Shown: in pieces, positions 45,265 to 54,509 of the stretch
Layout of the letters: each line of letters begins with the position of its first letter
Numbering within the stretch: position 1 is the first letter of the stretch
Assembly (NCBI GenBank): GCA_965661625.1
Contig: CBFIEM010000018.1
Span: 1-60,227 of the forward strand
DNA length: 60,227 nt
Origin: GCA-2705995 sp965661625
GTDB taxonomy: Bacteria > Bacteroidota > Bacteroidia > Flavobacteriales_G > Salibacteraceae
Reading direction: 5' to 3'
Translations under genes and position numbers: made by a program
The notes under the pieces: generated by a model
What the model saw: the letters and a program-made list of their open reading frames with translations, nothing else
What the model was told of the DNA's origin: nothing
Database searches by the model: none

Positions 45265-46148
45265 GGTTTTTATTTGCCACTTTCTTTTTTCTGAGTGCCA
45301 TCGTTTTGAACGGGCAAGATGTTATCTGCAACATTGAAGTGAATGCATCTCAAGTTGAAGGTAGTGAGCGTACCATGTTTGAGGCAATGCAACGGGCGAC
45401 TTACGAATTTGTGAACAATCGCAAATGGACAAATGATGTATTTAAACCCGAAGAACGCATTGAGTTCAGCATTCTCATTAATATTCAGCAACGGGTTTCG
45501 GCTAACCGTTACAAAGCAACCATTCAAGTCCAGAGTAGAAGACCAGTTTATGGCACCTCTTACAATACCCCTTTGTTTAACCACTTAGATGAAGACTTTG
45601 AATTCGAATACAATCAATTTGATATCTTGGATTACTCGGATAATGCCACTATATCTCAACTTACATCTGTTTTAGCATACTACATCTACATTGTACTCGC
45701 ATTGGATTATGATTCTTTTGCTTTACGTGGAGGTGATGAGTATTACCGAAAGGCTTTGAATATTGTAAATCAAAACCAGGGTGGTTCGCAGCCAGGATGG
45801 AAAGCCTTTGAAAGCCAGAATAACCGCTTTTGGTTGGTTCAAAACATGCTTGATAATCGTTTTGGAGCAATGCGGGAATGCTTTTATGAATACCATAGGT
45901 TGGGCCTTGATAAGATGAGTGAGAATGTTGAAGAGGGAAGGGCTGCTATAACCAAAGGACTCCAGAAACTAAGAACAGTGCATACACGAGTTCCGAACTC
46001 CTTCAACATGCGTGTTTTCTTTAACGCCAAGGCAGATGAAATTGTAAATATCTACTCTAAAGCCCAAGCCTCAGAAGTCAATACAGTAACTACATTGCTA
46101 AATCAAATTGATCCTGCAAGCACGAACAAGTGGAGTAAAATCAAGTAA
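45243..46148 (+). CDS. porD: Type IX secretion system protein PorD (DUF4835)
   Basis: A 301-residue exported protein with signal MEHRTGLRFLFATFFFLSAIVLNGQ. DUF4835 features: VICNIEVNASQVEGSERTMFEAMQRATYEFVNNRKWT, IEFSILINIQQRVSANRYKATIQVQSRRPVYGTSYNTPLFNHLDEDFEFEY, LTSVLAYYIYIVLALDYDSFALRGGDEYYRKALNIVNQ, and the final TLLNQIDPASTNKWSKIK. PorD is required for T9SS function in Porphyromonas; its exact role is unclear. T9SS cargo genes occur in this window at 18-25 kb. The 22-nt overlap with coaBC implies coupled translation. Confidence 0.9.
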   Translation: MEHRTGLRFLFATFFFLSAIVLNGQDVICNIEVNASQVEGSERTMFEAMQRATYEFVNNRKWTNDVFKPEERIEFSILINIQQRVSANRYKATIQVQSRRPVYGTSYNTPLFNHLDEDFEFEYNQFDILDYSDNATISQLTSVLAYYIYIVLALDYDSFALRGGDEYYRKALNIVNQNQGGSQPGWKAFESQNNRFWLVQNMLDNRFGAMRECFYEYHRLGLDKMSENVEEGRAAITKGLQKLRTVHTRVPNSFNMRVFFNAKADEIVNIYSKAQASEVNTVTTLLNQIDPASTNKWSKIK

Positions 46149-46179
46149 TCACCCCATCGATTTGCGGGATTAGATTTTC

Positions 46180-46187
46180 TACCTTCG
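46180..46187 (+). promoter_or_regulatory. Possible -7 promoter box of recN
   Basis: TACCTTCG matches TAnnTTTG in 7 of 8 positions and ends 4 nt before the GTG start at 46192, which suggests a leaderless recN mRNA. Confidence 0.42.
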
Positions 46188-46191
46188 TGCA

Positions 46192-47844
46192 GTGTTACAA
46201 AAGCTCATTATACGAAACTATGCATTGATTGAGCACCTTGACCTCGATTTGAATCCAGAATTAACTGTGATTACAGGGGAAACGGGAGCTGGAAAATCAA
46301 TTCTTTTAGGTGCACTTGGATTAATCTTAGGTAAACGTGCAGATCATGGCGCATTGCGCTCAGATCAGACTAAGTGTATTGTTGAAGGACAATTTGACTT
46401 GGGGGAGTTCGATTTGAAATCATTTTTTGAAATACATGATCTCGATTACGAGACGGTTTGTCTTTTAAGGAGGGAGATTTCACCAGCAGGAAAAAGTCGG
46501 GCGTTTGTAAATGATACTCCAGTAAACTTACAAACCCTTAAAAAATTAGGTGAGCAGTTGGTGGATATTCATTCACAGCATGAAACACTGTTGCTTCAAC
46601 AATCTGATTTCACTATGAATGTGCTGGATGCCTATGCTGGAAATACCGCTTTAAGAGCTGATTATGCTTCTGCTTATCATGAGTGGAAGCGAGGGAAGAA
46701 GCGGTTGGAACAGCTTCAACAAGATGCAGCGGAACGAACAAAAGAAGCGGATTACATCGCCTTTCAGCTTGAAGAGCTTCAACAGGTTGGTTTAGAAGGG
46801 CTTTCGCTTGAAGAGCTTGAGGAAGAACGCAATAAGCTTACGCATGCGGAACAAATCAGAACTGTTGCCTTCGAAGTTGCGCGTGGCATTCAAAATGGTG
46901 AAGAAGGTGTGCTGGACAAGCTCCATAGTATCAAGACTGCTTTTAGTCAGTTGAATGAATATGGGAAAGCATTTGTAGAGATTAGCGAACGCCTGGACAG
47001 TGTATACATAGAACTCAGCGATCTTGCCAATGAAATTGAAACAAGTGGCGAAGAGGTTGATATTGATTCCGAGCGTCAGGAGGAGGTTTCAGTTAAGCTA
47101 GATGAAGTACAACGGTTGTTATTCAAACATCAAGTTGCGGATGCACAGGCGCTAATTGTTCTTCAAACTCAATTTGAAAGTCAACTTGAAGGAACAACAG
47201 CTGAAGATGATGAAATGAATAAGTTGGTAGAGCAAGTAAGTCAGTTAGCACGTCGTACTAATGACCTAGCAAATCAACTACAAAAGCGTCGCAGAGACAT
47301 TGCCGATTCATTTAGTTCGGAAATAACCGAGACACTAAAGTTTCTCGGGATGAAATTTGCGCAGTTTTATCCAGAATTGAAAGAGCGAGAACTCACCGTC
47401 AATGGTAAAGATGAGCTAACGATGAAATTCACAGCGAATAAGGGTACAGAACCTAAACCATTGGGAGACGTTGCATCAGGCGGAGAACTATCACGTGTAA
47501 TGCTTAGTTTAAAGCACTTGATGTCACAGAAACAAGCATTGCCGACCATTATTTTTGATGAGATTGATACCGGAGTAAGCGGTGAAATTGCTAGCAAGAT
47601 TGCTCAATTACTTGTACAAATGGGAGAGCAGATGCAAGTTATTGCCATAACTCATTTACCACAAATGGCTAGCAAAGGTCAACATCACCTCTTTGTAGAA
47701 AAAGATTCATCATCAGAGCGAACGGTTACACATATTACTGAGCTTTCCCACGAACAGCGCGTTGAAGAGATAGCTCGAATGCTTAGTGGTGAGAAACCAT
47801 TGGAAAGTGCTCGACTCAATGCCGAGGAATTACTCAAAGGCTAG
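46192..47844 (+). CDS. recN: DNA repair protein RecN
   Basis: A 550-residue SMC-like ATPase for double-strand break repair. The N-terminal head has LIIRNYALIEHLDLDLNPELTVITGETGAGKSILLGALGLILGKRA (Walker A GETGAGKS, about residue 29). The middle is a long coiled coil (about residues 160-370), and the C-terminal head has ASGGELSRVMLSLK (signature), PTIIFDEIDTGVSGEIA (Walker B) and VIAITHLPQMASKG. The start is GTG at 46192; no upstream ATG in frame is nearer. Confidence 0.96.
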   Translation: MLQKLIIRNYALIEHLDLDLNPELTVITGETGAGKSILLGALGLILGKRADHGALRSDQTKCIVEGQFDLGEFDLKSFFEIHDLDYETVCLLRREISPAGKSRAFVNDTPVNLQTLKKLGEQLVDIHSQHETLLLQQSDFTMNVLDAYAGNTALRADYASAYHEWKRGKKRLEQLQQDAAERTKEADYIAFQLEELQQVGLEGLSLEELEEERNKLTHAEQIRTVAFEVARGIQNGEEGVLDKLHSIKTAFSQLNEYGKAFVEISERLDSVYIELSDLANEIETSGEEVDIDSERQEEVSVKLDEVQRLLFKHQVADAQALIVLQTQFESQLEGTTAEDDEMNKLVEQVSQLARRTNDLANQLQKRRRDIADSFSSEITETLKFLGMKFAQFYPELKERELTVNGKDELTMKFTANKGTEPKPLGDVASGGELSRVMLSLKHLMSQKQALPTIIFDEIDTGVSGEIASKIAQLLVQMGEQMQVIAITHLPQMASKGQHHLFVEKDSSSERTVTHITELSHEQRVEEIARMLSGEKPLESARLNAEELLKG

Positions 47845-47863
47845 GGGAGGCTTTCATTTATAC

Positions 47864-47871
47864 TATCTTTG
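47864..47871 (+). promoter_or_regulatory. -7 promoter box of fabI
   Basis: TATCTTTG, an exact TAnnTTTG match, 21 nt before the ATG at 47893. It places the start at this ATG rather than at upstream in-frame codons. Confidence 0.62.
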
Positions 47872-47892
47872 ATTTGTAAAAATTTAACCAGT

Positions 47893-48699
47893 ATGGCGAA
47901 CGAATTATTAAAAGGAAAAAAAGGCATCATATTCGGTGCACTTGATGAAAAGTCCATTGCATGGAAAGTGGCTGAAAAGGCACATGAGCAAGGCGCTTCA
48001 TTTGTTCTCACAAATGCTCCTATTGCATTGCGAATGGGAACAATCAATCAGCTTGCGGAAAAGACCAATTCAGCAGTTATCCCAGCTGATGCAACAAGCA
48101 TGGACGACTTGAACAATTTAATTGATGAGGCTCAAGAAAAGCTCGGAGGTAAGTTGGATTTCATTCTACACAGTATTGGAATGTCACCAAACGTTCGTAA
48201 AAACAGGCACTATACGGATTTGAACTACGATTTCTTGCATAAAACATACGATGTTTCAGCAATGAGCTTTCACAAGGTAATGCAAGCAGCTTATCAAAAA
48301 GATGCCGTAAATGATTTCGGTTCTATTCTCGCTTTAACATACATTGCAGCACAACGGGTATTTCCAGATTATAACGATATGGCTGATGCAAAGGCATTAC
48401 TGGAGTCCATAACAAGAAGTTTTGGATACCATTGGGGTGTTCGCAATCAAGTGCGTGTAAATACCATATCACAATCACCAACTCCTACAACAGCAGGGAC
48501 GGGTGTAAAAGGTTTTGATCAATTCATTAGTTATGCTGATCAAATGTCTCCACTGGGAAATGCAACAGCTGAGGAGTGTGCGGATTATGTGATTTCGATG
48601 TTCTCTGACTTGACACGTAAAGTTACTATGCAAAACTTATTTCACGACGGTGGATTCTCGTATACTGGAGTAAGTACATCCATTATGGATAAAATGTAG
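47893..48699 (+). CDS. fabI: Enoyl-[acyl-carrier-protein] reductase (NADH), FabI
   Basis: A 268-residue short-chain dehydrogenase-fold enzyme for the last step of fatty-acid elongation. Features: KGKKGIIFGALDEKSIAWKVAE (FabI-type nucleotide motif with GxxxxxSIAW), LDFILHSIGMSPN, YDVSAMSFHKVMQAA, then the active-site Tyr/Lys region around ALTYIAAQRVFPDYNDMADAKALLES and the end LFHDGGFSYTGVS. Complete. It has its own promoter and shares a bidirectional terminator with the next, convergent gene. Confidence 0.93.
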   Translation: MANELLKGKKGIIFGALDEKSIAWKVAEKAHEQGASFVLTNAPIALRMGTINQLAEKTNSAVIPADATSMDDLNNLIDEAQEKLGGKLDFILHSIGMSPNVRKNRHYTDLNYDFLHKTYDVSAMSFHKVMQAAYQKDAVNDFGSILALTYIAAQRVFPDYNDMADAKALLESITRSFGYHWGVRNQVRVNTISQSPTPTTAGTGVKGFDQFISYADQMSPLGNATAEECADYVISMFSDLTRKVTMQNLFHDGGFSYTGVSTSIMDKM

Positions 48700-48760
48700 T
48701 AGCGGAGATTACAACTACAAAATGAGGCTTTTGTTTCCTCTTTTTGAAAAGAATGACATA

Positions 48761-48793
48761 AAAAAAGCCAACTCACAGTGAGTTGGCTTTTTA
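48761..48793 (+). terminator. Bidirectional rho-independent terminator
   Basis: AAAAAAGCCAACTCAC and TGAGTTGGCTTTTT form a stem of over 12 bp with a tiny loop, flanked by A and T runs. It lies between the convergent fabI and LPP20-like genes and serves both. Confidence 0.88.
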
Positions 48794-48813
48794 ATTAGGG
48801 TGTAATGTGACGC

Positions 48814-49401
48814 TTATCTTTGACTCTGCTCAAGTTTATTCATTTCCGCATCGAATGTATCCTTGAATTTCTCGTAGTTGTAATCTGCTTTTAGGCTTTC
48901 TTCTTTCGTTAAACGATCGTTGTAAGCAGCGATTAAATCTTGAGCTGACAATTCAATAGCTAGGTAAGTTTTGTAATTGCCAGTCTCAGTCTTTGTCATT
49001 TTCTCGCAAATGGTACGCACACCTTGTAATTTTTGATCAACTACAGTTCTTCCCATTGACTGGAATGTTTCTGTGATTTCTTCTTTATTATTGAACTCAG
49101 AAGACTTGACGTAATTATCAGTTACCACTTTAATTGTAGAGTTGATGTCTTCCGCTAATTGCTGACGGGCATTTGCGAGTGCCTTCTTCTTTGACGTCAT
49201 GGCATCTAGGGATTCACCGATGGCGTTTGCTCTGAAGTTATCTTTTGTAGTGAAATACTCAGGTCCTGAACAATAGATGTTCACAAGGACTTCACCTTTT
49301 GGCTTCTCGTTAGCCGCTTCTTTTTTACTCTTACAACTTACAGCACCAAGTGCCAATACTCCGAAAGTAAATGCGATAGATAAGATCTTAAAATGCTTCA
49401 T
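48814..49401 (-). CDS. LPP20-family lipoprotein
   Basis: A 195-residue lipoprotein. Signal MKHFKILSIAFTFGVLALGAVSC with the lipobox cysteine at about residue 23. The mature part contains NIYCSGPEYFTTKDNFRANAIGESLDAMTSKKKALANARQQLAEDI, which matches the LPP20-type fold (GxG...A...S.....A...A...L...I), and a KTYLAIELSAQDLIAAYNDRLTKEE end. Family members are surface or periplasmic lipoproteins of unclear role. A TAAATTTG promoter box lies 24 nt upstream. Confidence 0.78.
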   Translation of the reverse strand: MKHFKILSIAFTFGVLALGAVSCKSKKEAANEKPKGEVLVNIYCSGPEYFTTKDNFRANAIGESLDAMTSKKKALANARQQLAEDINSTIKVVTDNYVKSSEFNNKEEITETFQSMGRTVVDQKLQGVRTICEKMTKTETGNYKTYLAIELSAQDLIAAYNDRLTKEESLKADYNYEKFKDTFDAEMNKLEQSQR

Positions 49402-49424
49402 AGTTTCTTTTCTTTATGGGTACT

Positions 49425-49432
49425 CAAATTTA
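49425..49432 (-). promoter_or_regulatory. -7 promoter box of the LPP20-like gene
   Basis: TAAATTTG on the minus strand, an exact TAnnTTTG match, 23 nt before the ATG at 49401. Confidence 0.55.
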
Positions 49433-49465
49433 AATTAATTTTTGACCTGTCATCAGGCTTGCTCG

Positions 49466-50656
49466 TCATTTATCAACCAGCGTGCCATTTTTTAAAATAC
49501 CCAATGTTTTTATGAGTATTTGAGCATTTGTATTCCAAGAATAGTGGGCTTTAACAAAGGATAAACCATTAGTCGAAATTTGTGTGTGAAGCTTGTCGTC
49601 GTCAAGCAATTGCATTAAGGAAGCGACATTCTCCTCAACTGAATTCGCCAGTAAAACTTCTCGATCAGGCTCTGCTTGTATTGCTTTCAGTGCAAGCGAG
49701 GATGTAATACACGGTAAAGCGCAAGCCATAGCCTCAAGCAGTTTGTTTTGCATGCCAGTGCCGATCTGCATAGGAGCAATAAATACACGAGATGACCAAT
49801 AAGCCTCACGAATGTCATTCATCCAGCCAGAAACGTGAATACCGTCTTGTGCCAACCCTTTTATTCGGGCAGTAGGGTTGGCACCAGCGAGAAGTAGTTC
49901 GAAATGTGGCTTATGTTTTCGGACAGCTGGGAAAATTTGAGTTGCTAAATATATGGCTGCCTGAACATTGGGTGGATAGCTCATATTACCCACAAAAACG
50001 GCATCATACTTCTTTTCGTGTGAAGCATGGTGAAAATAAGCAGTATCAACACCATTTTTAAGGATAGCAATGTTACTGCGTTTTGGGTGCTCAATTAAAT
50101 CGCGATCTTGTTCTGAAATAATTGTATGGTGATCAAACAAGCCAAAACATTCCTTTTCATATGATTTTAAGCGTTCATATTCAGTTTGGAAGATTGGCTT
50201 AAGTATAGGAATTGAGCTTCCTATACGCCGCTTTATTCCAGTTGAAAAAGCATCCATGTAGTCAATTGTAGAAGGTATTAACTGATAACGCCGGGCATAT
50301 TCTGCAGTGCGAATCAACTGGCAGAATAAGTGTGCGGGCATGAAGTTTTCAATAAGGGTGTCAATGCGCTTTTGAGCAAACTTATGGTAGAAATAATGGA
50401 TTTGGAAAGGCTTTTGATCAAAACAACCTCGCAAAAGATTTAGACCAATTCTCCAATAGGAAAGCCTGATTACTTCGAGGTGTTTAACGTATGGTAATAG
50501 TGCTTCCCGATCAGAAGTTGATACTTCGCGATCGCTTAAGCATACTACAATCAGCTCATGTTCTTTACTAAGTGATTTTATGTGGTGGAAAGCCCTGAGT
50601 TTGTCACCCTTTTCTAACGGGTATGGAAAGCGAGAAAGGATAATGAGGACCCTCAT
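49466..50656 (-). CDS. Glycosyltransferase family 4-type protein
   Basis: A 396-residue GT-B fold glycosyltransferase. The N-terminus MRVLIILSRFPYPLEKGDKLRAFHHIKSLSKEHELIVVCLS is the GT4 acceptor domain. The C-terminal donor domain has AVFVGNMSYPPNVQAAIYLATQIFPAV, FELLLAGANPTARIKGLAQDGIHVSGWMNDIREAYWSSRVFIAPMQIGTGMQNKLLEAMACALPCITSS, with the E-rich nucleotide-sugar motif (GMQNKLLEAMA). The acceptor is not known; a cell-surface glycan or lipid is likely. It overlaps the upstream GT gene by 4 nt. Confidence 0.88.
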   Translation of the reverse strand: MRVLIILSRFPYPLEKGDKLRAFHHIKSLSKEHELIVVCLSDREVSTSDREALLPYVKHLEVIRLSYWRIGLNLLRGCFDQKPFQIHYFYHKFAQKRIDTLIENFMPAHLFCQLIRTAEYARRYQLIPSTIDYMDAFSTGIKRRIGSSIPILKPIFQTEYERLKSYEKECFGLFDHHTIISEQDRDLIEHPKRSNIAILKNGVDTAYFHHASHEKKYDAVFVGNMSYPPNVQAAIYLATQIFPAVRKHKPHFELLLAGANPTARIKGLAQDGIHVSGWMNDIREAYWSSRVFIAPMQIGTGMQNKLLEAMACALPCITSSLALKAIQAEPDREVLLANSVEENVASLMQLLDDDKLHTQISTNGLSFVKAHYSWNTNAQILIKTLGILKNGTLVDK

Positions 50657-51846
50657 GACAGCTCGTGTAAAAATTGATTTAGCCGATGCATTAACACTTC
50701 AGTATGGTGGTGCTGAGTTACCTCGTGCAAACTGTGATGTGCAATGCGGTTTCTTAGCTCTTCATCTGCTATGAGTCGCGATACTTGCTTAATGAACGAC
50801 TTAGCGTCATTAGCCTGAAGAAATGATTTGTTCTTTTTAACGGCAATTCCTTCCATGCCTTTTTTAGTGCTAACAATTGGAGTGCCGTGCGCAATGCTTT
50901 CAATTGCCTTAATTCGCATTCCACCGCCTGTAAATAGAGGAATGATGAAAATTGCACCTGCATGGTAGAATTTTGAAGTGTTTTCAATTTCTCCTAAATA
51001 ATTGATTCCAGCCACGCTCAACTCTTTGAAATAAGAAGTAGCATTTCTGCCAGCTAAATCAAATTCCCAATTGGGATAGTTTTGATGAATTTTAGCCCAA
51101 CAGTTCTCAATAAACCACGTCAAGCCTACAATATTTGGTTGCCAATCTAATGCCCCTAAAAAGAGGACTTTTTTTGGTCTCGTATCATGAGTTGCTGCAT
51201 TAACATGGCCAGGAGTGATTCCAAAAGGAATTATTTTAATTGGGTTGGTGGTGAGCTTTTTAATGCGTTTTGCATCATTTGATGTTATGGCTAGGGTAGC
51301 ATCAACACGCTGGATAAAATCTATTTCAGCATGTTTTAACTTGGTTACCATGTTTTTGAGTACCGCACGCCTCAGAAGTTGTTTTTCCTGCTTAATACGC
51401 TGTTTCCAGAGTTTGTATTCAATATTATGCGCTCGATAAACCAGTTTCGCCTGAGCGTGCTTCCGTATGATGCGGTAATAAGGAGCAACAAACAAACTCT
51501 CTAAAATAACTACATCAGGTTTGAAATCATTCAGCGTTTTGCGAATTAACGCTTCAAAGTCAGGGTGGTAAAAGCGTTTGAGGTGATATGCATCTTTTGA
51601 AGCTAGGCTTAAAATTGCACCTTTTCCAGTTGCCAAGGTGTTCACAAATGTATGTTCCGGTTCAAACCTTTCCATGTACTCTTGGTCAAGCTGATCCGAT
51701 AAGAAGGGATGCTTAGGGGTTGATATGGTAATAACTTTAACCTTATTCCCTTGTTTATAAAGTCCCTGTGATAGCTGATCCATCGCCAAAGTTCCTCCAT
51801 CATTGGAGGGGTAAGGAGGTTTATGGCAAATCTGGAGGATTTTCAT
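50653..51846 (-). CDS. Glycosyltransferase family 4-type protein
   Basis: A 397-residue GT-B enzyme, paralogous in layout to the next gene. The N-terminus MKILQICHKPPYPSNDGGTLAMDQLSQGLYKQGNKVKVITIS binds acceptor; the donor domain shows VLFLGALDWQPNIVGLTWFIENC, WEFDLAGRNATSYFKEL, and IFIIPLFTGGGMRIKAIESIAHGTPIVSTKKGMEGIAV. The start overlaps the LptF/G-like stop by 4 nt (ATGA type), so all three genes are in one operon. The LptF/G neighbour suggests, without proof, a link to lipopolysaccharide-type surface glycans. Confidence 0.88.
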   Translation of the reverse strand: MKILQICHKPPYPSNDGGTLAMDQLSQGLYKQGNKVKVITISTPKHPFLSDQLDQEYMERFEPEHTFVNTLATGKGAILSLASKDAYHLKRFYHPDFEALIRKTLNDFKPDVVILESLFVAPYYRIIRKHAQAKLVYRAHNIEYKLWKQRIKQEKQLLRRAVLKNMVTKLKHAEIDFIQRVDATLAITSNDAKRIKKLTTNPIKIIPFGITPGHVNAATHDTRPKKVLFLGALDWQPNIVGLTWFIENCWAKIHQNYPNWEFDLAGRNATSYFKELSVAGINYLGEIENTSKFYHAGAIFIIPLFTGGGMRIKAIESIAHGTPIVSTKKGMEGIAVKKNKSFLQANDAKSFIKQVSRLIADEELRNRIAHHSLHEVTQHHHTEVLMHRLNQFLHELS

Positions 51847-53276
51847 TCCTGATTTTTCTTAAACTTGGAAATGATGGAACGAAACATTCGGGTGATGGGT
51901 GCAGTGAGTTTTGTGTAAAACGTTGCATCCAATAAAACTGAGTCTGTTGTAGCCTTGTAGGTGAGGAAAGCTCCAATTGGTGCGAGGATAAATGTCGACA
52001 TCCACATACCAACCTCTACATCCAATTGATCTTGTTTTACCAACTTTTCTCCAGTAATAGATGATATGTGAAAGATTAAGAAGAAAATCACGGCCACAAC
52101 AACGGGCATTCCTAATCCTCCTTTGCGGATAATTGCTCCCAATGGCGCTCCCACAAAAAAGAGTACAAAACAAGCTATAGACAATGTAAACTTGCGGTGC
52201 CATTCAATCTCAAACCGACGAATACGATCCCTTCTATTTTCTACTTCCTCTTTCATGGCCGTGGAGTAGGTCTTAGACGCACGTGCTAGATTAATTGCAG
52301 TTGCGTACAACTGAAGTTGTTTTGACTTAACTAACCCTGCAGTAGTTCCAACAGCGCTATCAGCTGAATATTGCTCAACAGTTTTTGTAGAATCAGCATA
52401 AAGGGCCAACCTGCGGGTTACCCCATAACTGTAATCGGATTTACGCTTTTCGAGCTTGAAACTCAGGCTATCTATAGCGGATTGTAATTGACCAATATTC
52501 ATCATTTGATAATGGTCTTTCCAAAGCGACTCGTCACTCCGTTTCATATCAAATCCAACAAGTTCTAACTTGATGATATGCTCCTCAAATTCAGACCTAA
52601 ACAATGGGTTACTTCTACCTTTTATTTCATCATATTGGTAGCCGTTTTTCAAACTTAGAACCAGGTAACGCTGGTCCTTCGTAATAAACATCCGACCTGA
52701 TTCTGCTTTGATTACTTTCCTGTTACCATTTCCCTCGCTGTGATCGTAAATAAGTATGTCTTGCAGGCCTTTACCATCTTTGTCTTTTTCTTTTATGCGT
52801 ATAACATAATTGTCTATTCCTTTATAGAAAACATCTGGACTAATATCCAATGCTGGTTTAGCGTGTGTTACATCCCAAAGCAAACTTTTAAACTTGAGGT
52901 TTGCGATTGGCCAAATACTATTAGAAAAATAAAATGCCACACCACTGAGCACGATTACAAAAACGATGAGTGGGCGCATGATACGCTGCAAGGAGAGGCC
53001 AGACGACTTCATTGCGACCAGTTCGTAATGCTCGCCCAGATTTCCAAAAGTCATGATGGACGAAAGGAGTATGGCAAGGGGCAAAGCCATGGTAACGAGG
53101 GAAGCTGAGGCATAAAGAAACAGTTCGGCAATCACGTACCACTCAAGGCCTTTACCAACTAAATCCTCAATGTATTTCCATAGGAATTGCATTACGAGTA
53201 TGAACAACGTAATGACAAACGTCAATAGAAAAGGACCTAAAAAGGTTTTGAATGTAAATAAATGGAGTTTCTTCAC
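51843..53276 (-). CDS. LptF/LptG family permease
   Basis: A 477-residue inner-membrane protein of the LPS export ABC permease family. GTG at 53276 starts VKKLHLFTFKTFLGPFLLTFV, the usual LptF/G N-terminus; the longer frame from TTG 53300 overlaps a promoter box and is rejected. Transmembrane segments at about 15-35, 55-80 and 98-120 precede a periplasmic beta-jellyroll region (NYVIRIKEKDKDGKGLQDILIYDH... FEEHIIKLELVGF), and three helices follow (FVLFFVGAPLGAIIRKGGLGMPVVVAVIFFLIFHISSITGEKLVKQ...). Partner LptB and the second permease are not in this window. Confidence 0.88.
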   Translation of the reverse strand: MKKLHLFTFKTFLGPFLLTFVITLFILVMQFLWKYIEDLVGKGLEWYVIAELFLYASASLVTMALPLAILLSSIMTFGNLGEHYELVAMKSSGLSLQRIMRPLIVFVIVLSGVAFYFSNSIWPIANLKFKSLLWDVTHAKPALDISPDVFYKGIDNYVIRIKEKDKDGKGLQDILIYDHSEGNGNRKVIKAESGRMFITKDQRYLVLSLKNGYQYDEIKGRSNPLFRSEFEEHIIKLELVGFDMKRSDESLWKDHYQMMNIGQLQSAIDSLSFKLEKRKSDYSYGVTRRLALYADSTKTVEQYSADSAVGTTAGLVKSKQLQLYATAINLARASKTYSTAMKEEVENRRDRIRRFEIEWHRKFTLSIACFVLFFVGAPLGAIIRKGGLGMPVVVAVIFFLIFHISSITGEKLVKQDQLDVEVGMWMSTFILAPIGAFLTYKATTDSVLLDATFYTKLTAPITRMFRSIISKFKKNQE

Positions 53277-53297
53277 GAACCTGAATAAATGCTTAAG

Positions 53298-53305
53298 CAA
53301 ATATA
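53298..53305 (-). promoter_or_regulatory. -7 promoter box of the LptF/G-glycosyltransferase operon
   Basis: TATATTTG on the minus strand, an exact match. It overlaps the TTG at 53300 and precedes the GTG at 53276 by 21 nt, which is why the GTG is taken as the start. Confidence 0.6.
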
Positions 53306-53349
53306 GCTTATGCTGTGGTGAAGGGGTATGCCGATTTAGTTAAATCTTA

Positions 53350-53739
53350 CTAAGAACCTCCAAGAATACGTTTGAGTTTGGTGATTTGCTTTTCCCAAAG
53401 TAAAGTAGACTCTTCTTGCTCGCCAGCATCGGCAAAATCCGTTATGATCAATGCTGTTTCACCTGTAATTTGATCAACCGTAATGCGCATTTCAAAGTAA
53501 ACATCTTCACCATCTTCTTCATCATACATCCAGATAAAGCGAACAAACTCTTTGTCTTTTTTAGCCAATAATCGTGCTTGATCTTCGCTATCATCCCAAA
53601 AGAACGAATAAATGTCTCCTTTGATATTTACATTGTCTGAAAACCACTCTGATAGTCCACTAGGAGTTGCTAAGTAATTGAATAAGACATTAGGTGATGA
53701 TCGTATGATGAATTCGAGTTCGAACTTTTCTTTATCCAT
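53350..53739 (-). CDS. START-like/AHSA1-type domain protein
   Basis: A 129-residue cytoplasmic protein. MDKEKFELEFIIRSSPNVLFNYLATPSGLSEWFSDNVNIKGDIYSFFWDDSEDQARLL is the start of a SRPBCC (Bet v1-like) fold of the AHSA1/START_2 type common in Bacteroidota. It ends TLLWEKQITKLKRILGGS. The ligand is unknown. It is separate from the LptF/G operon, with its own upstream region facing the PAP2 gene's stop. Confidence 0.82.
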   Translation of the reverse strand: MDKEKFELEFIIRSSPNVLFNYLATPSGLSEWFSDNVNIKGDIYSFFWDDSEDQARLLAKKDKEFVRFIWMYDEEDGEDVYFEMRITVDQITGETALIITDFADAGEQEESTLLWEKQITKLKRILGGS

Positions 53740-53803
53740 GAGCTTGTGTTCTATTGGAACACAATATAAATATTTTGTGCACGTAGCAGCACAAATGTTC
53801 AGA

Positions 53804-54454
53804 TTATGAACGGAGCCTGTAAATTGGACGGTTAAGCCAATCTATTGTTTTGGGTTGAATTAGAGCAGCTATGAGTATTGTACCAGCGAGACCTATGATG
53901 GAACCAGCGAGTGTATCTAGGATATGGTGTTGTGATAGATAAACCCTTGAATAACCTGCTAAAACAGCTGCCATTGCGAATACGCACTGTAGATTTTTAT
54001 TTGGAAAGATAATCGCCAGTGAGCCAAATAGGGCAAATGCCGCGGTTGTGTGGCCTGAAGGAAAACTCAAGCAACAATGTAAATCAACTCCGCTAACTAC
54101 GTGTAACTTAACATCGGGATAAAGTTCAAAATACTTGATAGGACGGGGAGCATTAAACACTTGTTTGAGCACTCCAGTAACTAAGCTGCTAAGTGCCAAC
54201 GACAAAGCCACCATTAATCCGTTCTTAACTTTTGTGAACATGAGTAATAGGGCAACGAGGCCAACTGTAAACCCATCAGCAACATGAGTATAATACTTAA
54301 AAAAGGAATCGGTAAGAATATGGTGGAATTCATTTAGGAGTAGATGGGTTTCTTTCTTACCAAGCATACTTACCAATGCTACACCACCTATCCAGAAGGG
54401 CGTAAAAAAGAGGAGAAAGGGCCGAAGCTTTTGGGTAATTGCACGCAAATTCAT
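53804..54454 (-). CDS. PAP2 family lipid phosphatase
   Basis: A 216-residue integral membrane phosphatase. Motif 1 is KQVFNAPRPIKYF (K-x6-RP), motif 2 is SFPSGHTTAAFA (PSGH) and motif 3 is YSRVYLSQHHILDTLAG (SR-x5-H-x3-D). These sit between transmembrane helices. Substrates of the family include undecaprenyl diphosphate, phosphatidic acid and lipid A phosphates. The ATG at 54454 is chosen because a TATTTTTG box precedes it directly; the open frame extends to 54499 only by chance. Confidence 0.9.
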   Translation of the reverse strand: MNLRAITQKLRPFLLFFTPFWIGGVALVSMLGKKETHLLLNEFHHILTDSFFKYYTHVADGFTVGLVALLLMFTKVKNGLMVALSLALSSLVTGVLKQVFNAPRPIKYFELYPDVKLHVVSGVDLHCCLSFPSGHTTAAFALFGSLAIIFPNKNLQCVFAMAAVLAGYSRVYLSQHHILDTLAGSIIGLAGTILIAALIQPKTIDWLNRPIYRLRS

Positions 54455-54458
54455 GGGG

Positions 54459-54466
54459 CAAAAATA
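54459..54466 (-). promoter_or_regulatory. -7 promoter box of the PAP2 gene
   Basis: TATTTTTG on the minus strand, an exact match, followed by CCCC and the ATG at 54454. It predicts a leaderless or near-leaderless mRNA. Confidence 0.58.
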
Positions 54467-54509
54467 AGGATTCAGCGGTGAGTATATTTCATGTTTCAAT
54501 CTGCTTTAT

